Assembly: GCF_964355755.1 (NCBI RefSeq)
Contig: NC_092677.1
Coordinates: 8,499,001-8,563,000, forward strand
Length of the DNA: 64,000 nt
Source of the DNA: Antedon mediterranea
Taxonomy: Eukaryota; Echinodermata; Crinoidea; Comatulida; Antedonidae
Direction: 5' to 3'
Below are positions 62,108 through 64,000 of this stretch, piece by piece. Both the position numbers and the translations under genes were made by a program. How positions within the stretch are numbered: the stretch's first letter is position 1; each line of letters opens with the position of its first letter. The notes beneath the pieces are model-generated. The model was not told the origin of the DNA, made no database searches, and saw nothing but the letters and a program-made list of their open reading frames with translations.

Positions 62108-63974
62108 CGGATTACGGTCGAAGCGGCCGCCAACTAAAGCGGCCGCTAGTTCAATAACGGTAATCTGTATGGAACGCTGTGTGCGCTTTGATTGTCGTTG
62201 TTTTGTAATCTTTGATTGTCATTGTTTCGACAGGTTTTCTTTACCTCGGACGTAAATAACAATCTACATTATTATGTAATTTATTCTCTTTTTTTACAGA
62301 TTGAATGTGATACGCGTACGTTCTTTTAAACGAAAGGGCGAATCGATGATTACTTATTTTAACTGTTCTAAATGATATACATGTTTAATAAAGTCTATAA
62401 AATACATTGTGGTGTTTATATTGTATATTAATATAATATAATAATAAGCCAATTATTAAGAATTATATATAAATAAACCAATCAATAAAGTATATCAAAA
62501 TATATAAATATATTAATAATTAAAAATATTTGTTATTGTATATTAATTAATTAGTAAAGTAACTATAGTAGTGATCGCAATCATAATTTAATTACAATAA
62601 CATGATGACAGCAATTTATTTAATATCCTACACTATTTTATTAGGCCTACTTCTTTATTTAAATATTGATCAATTGAAAATGAGTTTTAAATACTAAAAT
62701 AAGATGAAAGTGTCTGTTTGATACGGTAATTAATTACGCGAATTTCTGCTAATAACTCGACTGACAGCCAGCAATAGTGCTGCGGCACATTAGGTGCGCG
62801 TCCCATGTTGCTTTATTAAAAACACAAACAATGTATTACAATGGAATAACACTTAAATGTATAACAACACACCCTATTACTAATAATAAAAACCAAGATT
62901 CGATAGTACAGTATGTAAATAAGATATAAATATTCGGCAATACCGTACGTAAATTATTATTATTGCAATACTGTATAAAGATTCGATAGTATGTAAACAA
63001 GATATAAATATTCGGCAATACCGTACGTAACTTATTAATGCAATACTGTATAAAGATTCGATAGTATGTAAACAAGATATAAATATTCGGCAATACCGTA
63101 CGTAAATTATTATTTAATGCAATACTGTATAAAGATTCGATTAAGTCTGTAAATGAGATATCAAGATTCGGCAATACCATACGTAAATTATTAATGCAAT
63201 ACTGTATAAAGATTCAATAGTATGTAAACTATATATAAAGATTCGGCAATACCGTACGTAAATTATTAATACAATACTGTATAAAGATTCGATAGTTAAA
63301 TGTAAATGAGATATAAATATTCGGCAATACCGTACGTAAATTATTATTGCAATACTGTATAAAATTCGATAGTTAAATGTAAATGAGATATAAATATTCG
63401 GCAATACCGTACGTAAATTATTATTGCAATACTGTATAAAATTCGATAGTTAAATGTAAATGAGATATAAATATTCGGCAATACCCGTACGTAAATTATT
63501 ATTTAATGCAATACTGTACATGTATAAAGATTCGATAGTATGTAAATGAGATATAAAGATTCGGAAATACCGTACGTAAATTATTATTATTGCAATACTG
63601 TATAAGGATTCAATAGTATATAAAAGAGATATAAAGATTCGGCAATACCGTATACGTAAATTATTATTGCAATACTGTATAAGGATTCAATAGTATGTAA
63701 ACGAGATATAAAGGTTCGGCAAAATATATTTCGATATATGTATTAGTTAATAGTAAATACAAATAAAATATACATTGATTTATCGGCAGGCAAACTTAAT
63801 TATTATAGAAATATAAAGATTTGATAGTACATGAGTTGGCTTATATTTATTTAACTCAACTCGCCATAGGCCATGACGTCAACAATCAAAGATTAAAGCG
63901 CACATGGCGTTCCATACAAATGACGATATTAAACTGGCGGCCGCTTTGGTTGGCGGCCGCTTCGACCATACTCC
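62108..63974. mobile_element. Non-autonomous, hAT-like element with GCGGCCGC-rich ends
   Basis: Both ends carry the same ~100-bp inverted repeat: GGTCGAAGCGGCCGCCAAC, a second GCGGCCGC about 10 bases in, then TATGGAACGC and TGTGCGCTTT. The 8-mer CTTACTAG flanks the element at 62,100-62,107 and 63,975-63,982, a target duplication size typical of hAT transposons. No transposase is encoded; the interior is AT-rich and holds the minisatellite at 62,885-63,725. Confidence 0.82.
62885..63725. repeat. ~75-bp minisatellite, about 11 units
   Basis: Each unit reads AAAGATTCGATAGTATGTAA, then GATATAAATATTCGGCAATACCG-type, TACGTAAATTATTA and TGCAATACTGTAT blocks. CGGCAATAC or a near match recurs about every 73-83 bases. 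Ile/Tyr-rich minus-strand frames are artefacts of the repeat. Confidence 0.93.
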
Positions 63975-64000
63975 CTTACTAGCCTAGCTAGGCCTAAGTA

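Noticed and set aside
62836-63404. Minus-strand frames encoding repeated Ile/Tyr-rich segments
   Set aside because: Product of the ~75-bp minisatellite inside the transposon; composition is that of AT-rich DNA, not a membrane protein.

Overview
The window is nuclear DNA from an animal. Genes are split by spliceosomal introns with GT/AG ends, there are nuclear-type tRNAs with internal promoter boxes, and AT-rich non-coding DNA is full of short inverted-repeat transposons and minisatellites. The gene set (ZNFX1, RSPH1, TMEM218, a GABA-B-type receptor) and the very frequent AGGCCTA words between genes suggest an invertebrate deuterostome, most likely an echinoderm; a hemichordate cannot be excluded. 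The organism call is inference.

Layout. (1) Positions 1-18,045 hold two tandem, near-identical ZNFX1 genes on the minus strand. The left copy runs off the window edge; the right copy is complete (three coding exons, 1838 residues). A 131-bp fragment of a further ZNFX1 3' end lies just downstream of the right copy. The copies differ by transposon insertions in the 5'-UTR intron and by a local duplication in intron 2. (2) 18,045-20,715 is repeat-rich DNA. (3) 20,716-21,837 is a single-exon rhodopsin-like GPCR on the plus strand. (4) 21,838-27,433 carries two tRNA-Cys genes and small inverted-repeat elements. (5) 27,434-33,034 is the complete eight-exon RSPH1 gene (plus), with a tRNA-like gene in its last intron. 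(6) 33,035-37,923 is dense in one MITE family and a 106-bp tandem array. (7) 37,924-59,224 is a complete 17-exon class C GPCR of the GABA-B receptor family (809 residues). Its introns contain an exon duplication, a 3-kb foldback repeat and several minisatellites. (8) 60,797-61,861 is the complete three-exon TMEM218 gene (minus). (9) 62,108-63,974 is a transposon-like element with long, GCGGCCGC-rich inverted ends, an apparent 8-bp target duplication and an internal ~75-bp minisatellite.

These genes do not form one pathway. ZNFX1 is an RNA helicase of antiviral sensing and small-RNA inheritance. RSPH1 and TMEM218 are both ciliary proteins (radial spoke head and transition zone). The two receptors are probably neural or peptide/amino-acid sensing. 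Exon models come from reading splice sites and checking that phases join; no alignment software or transcript data were used.
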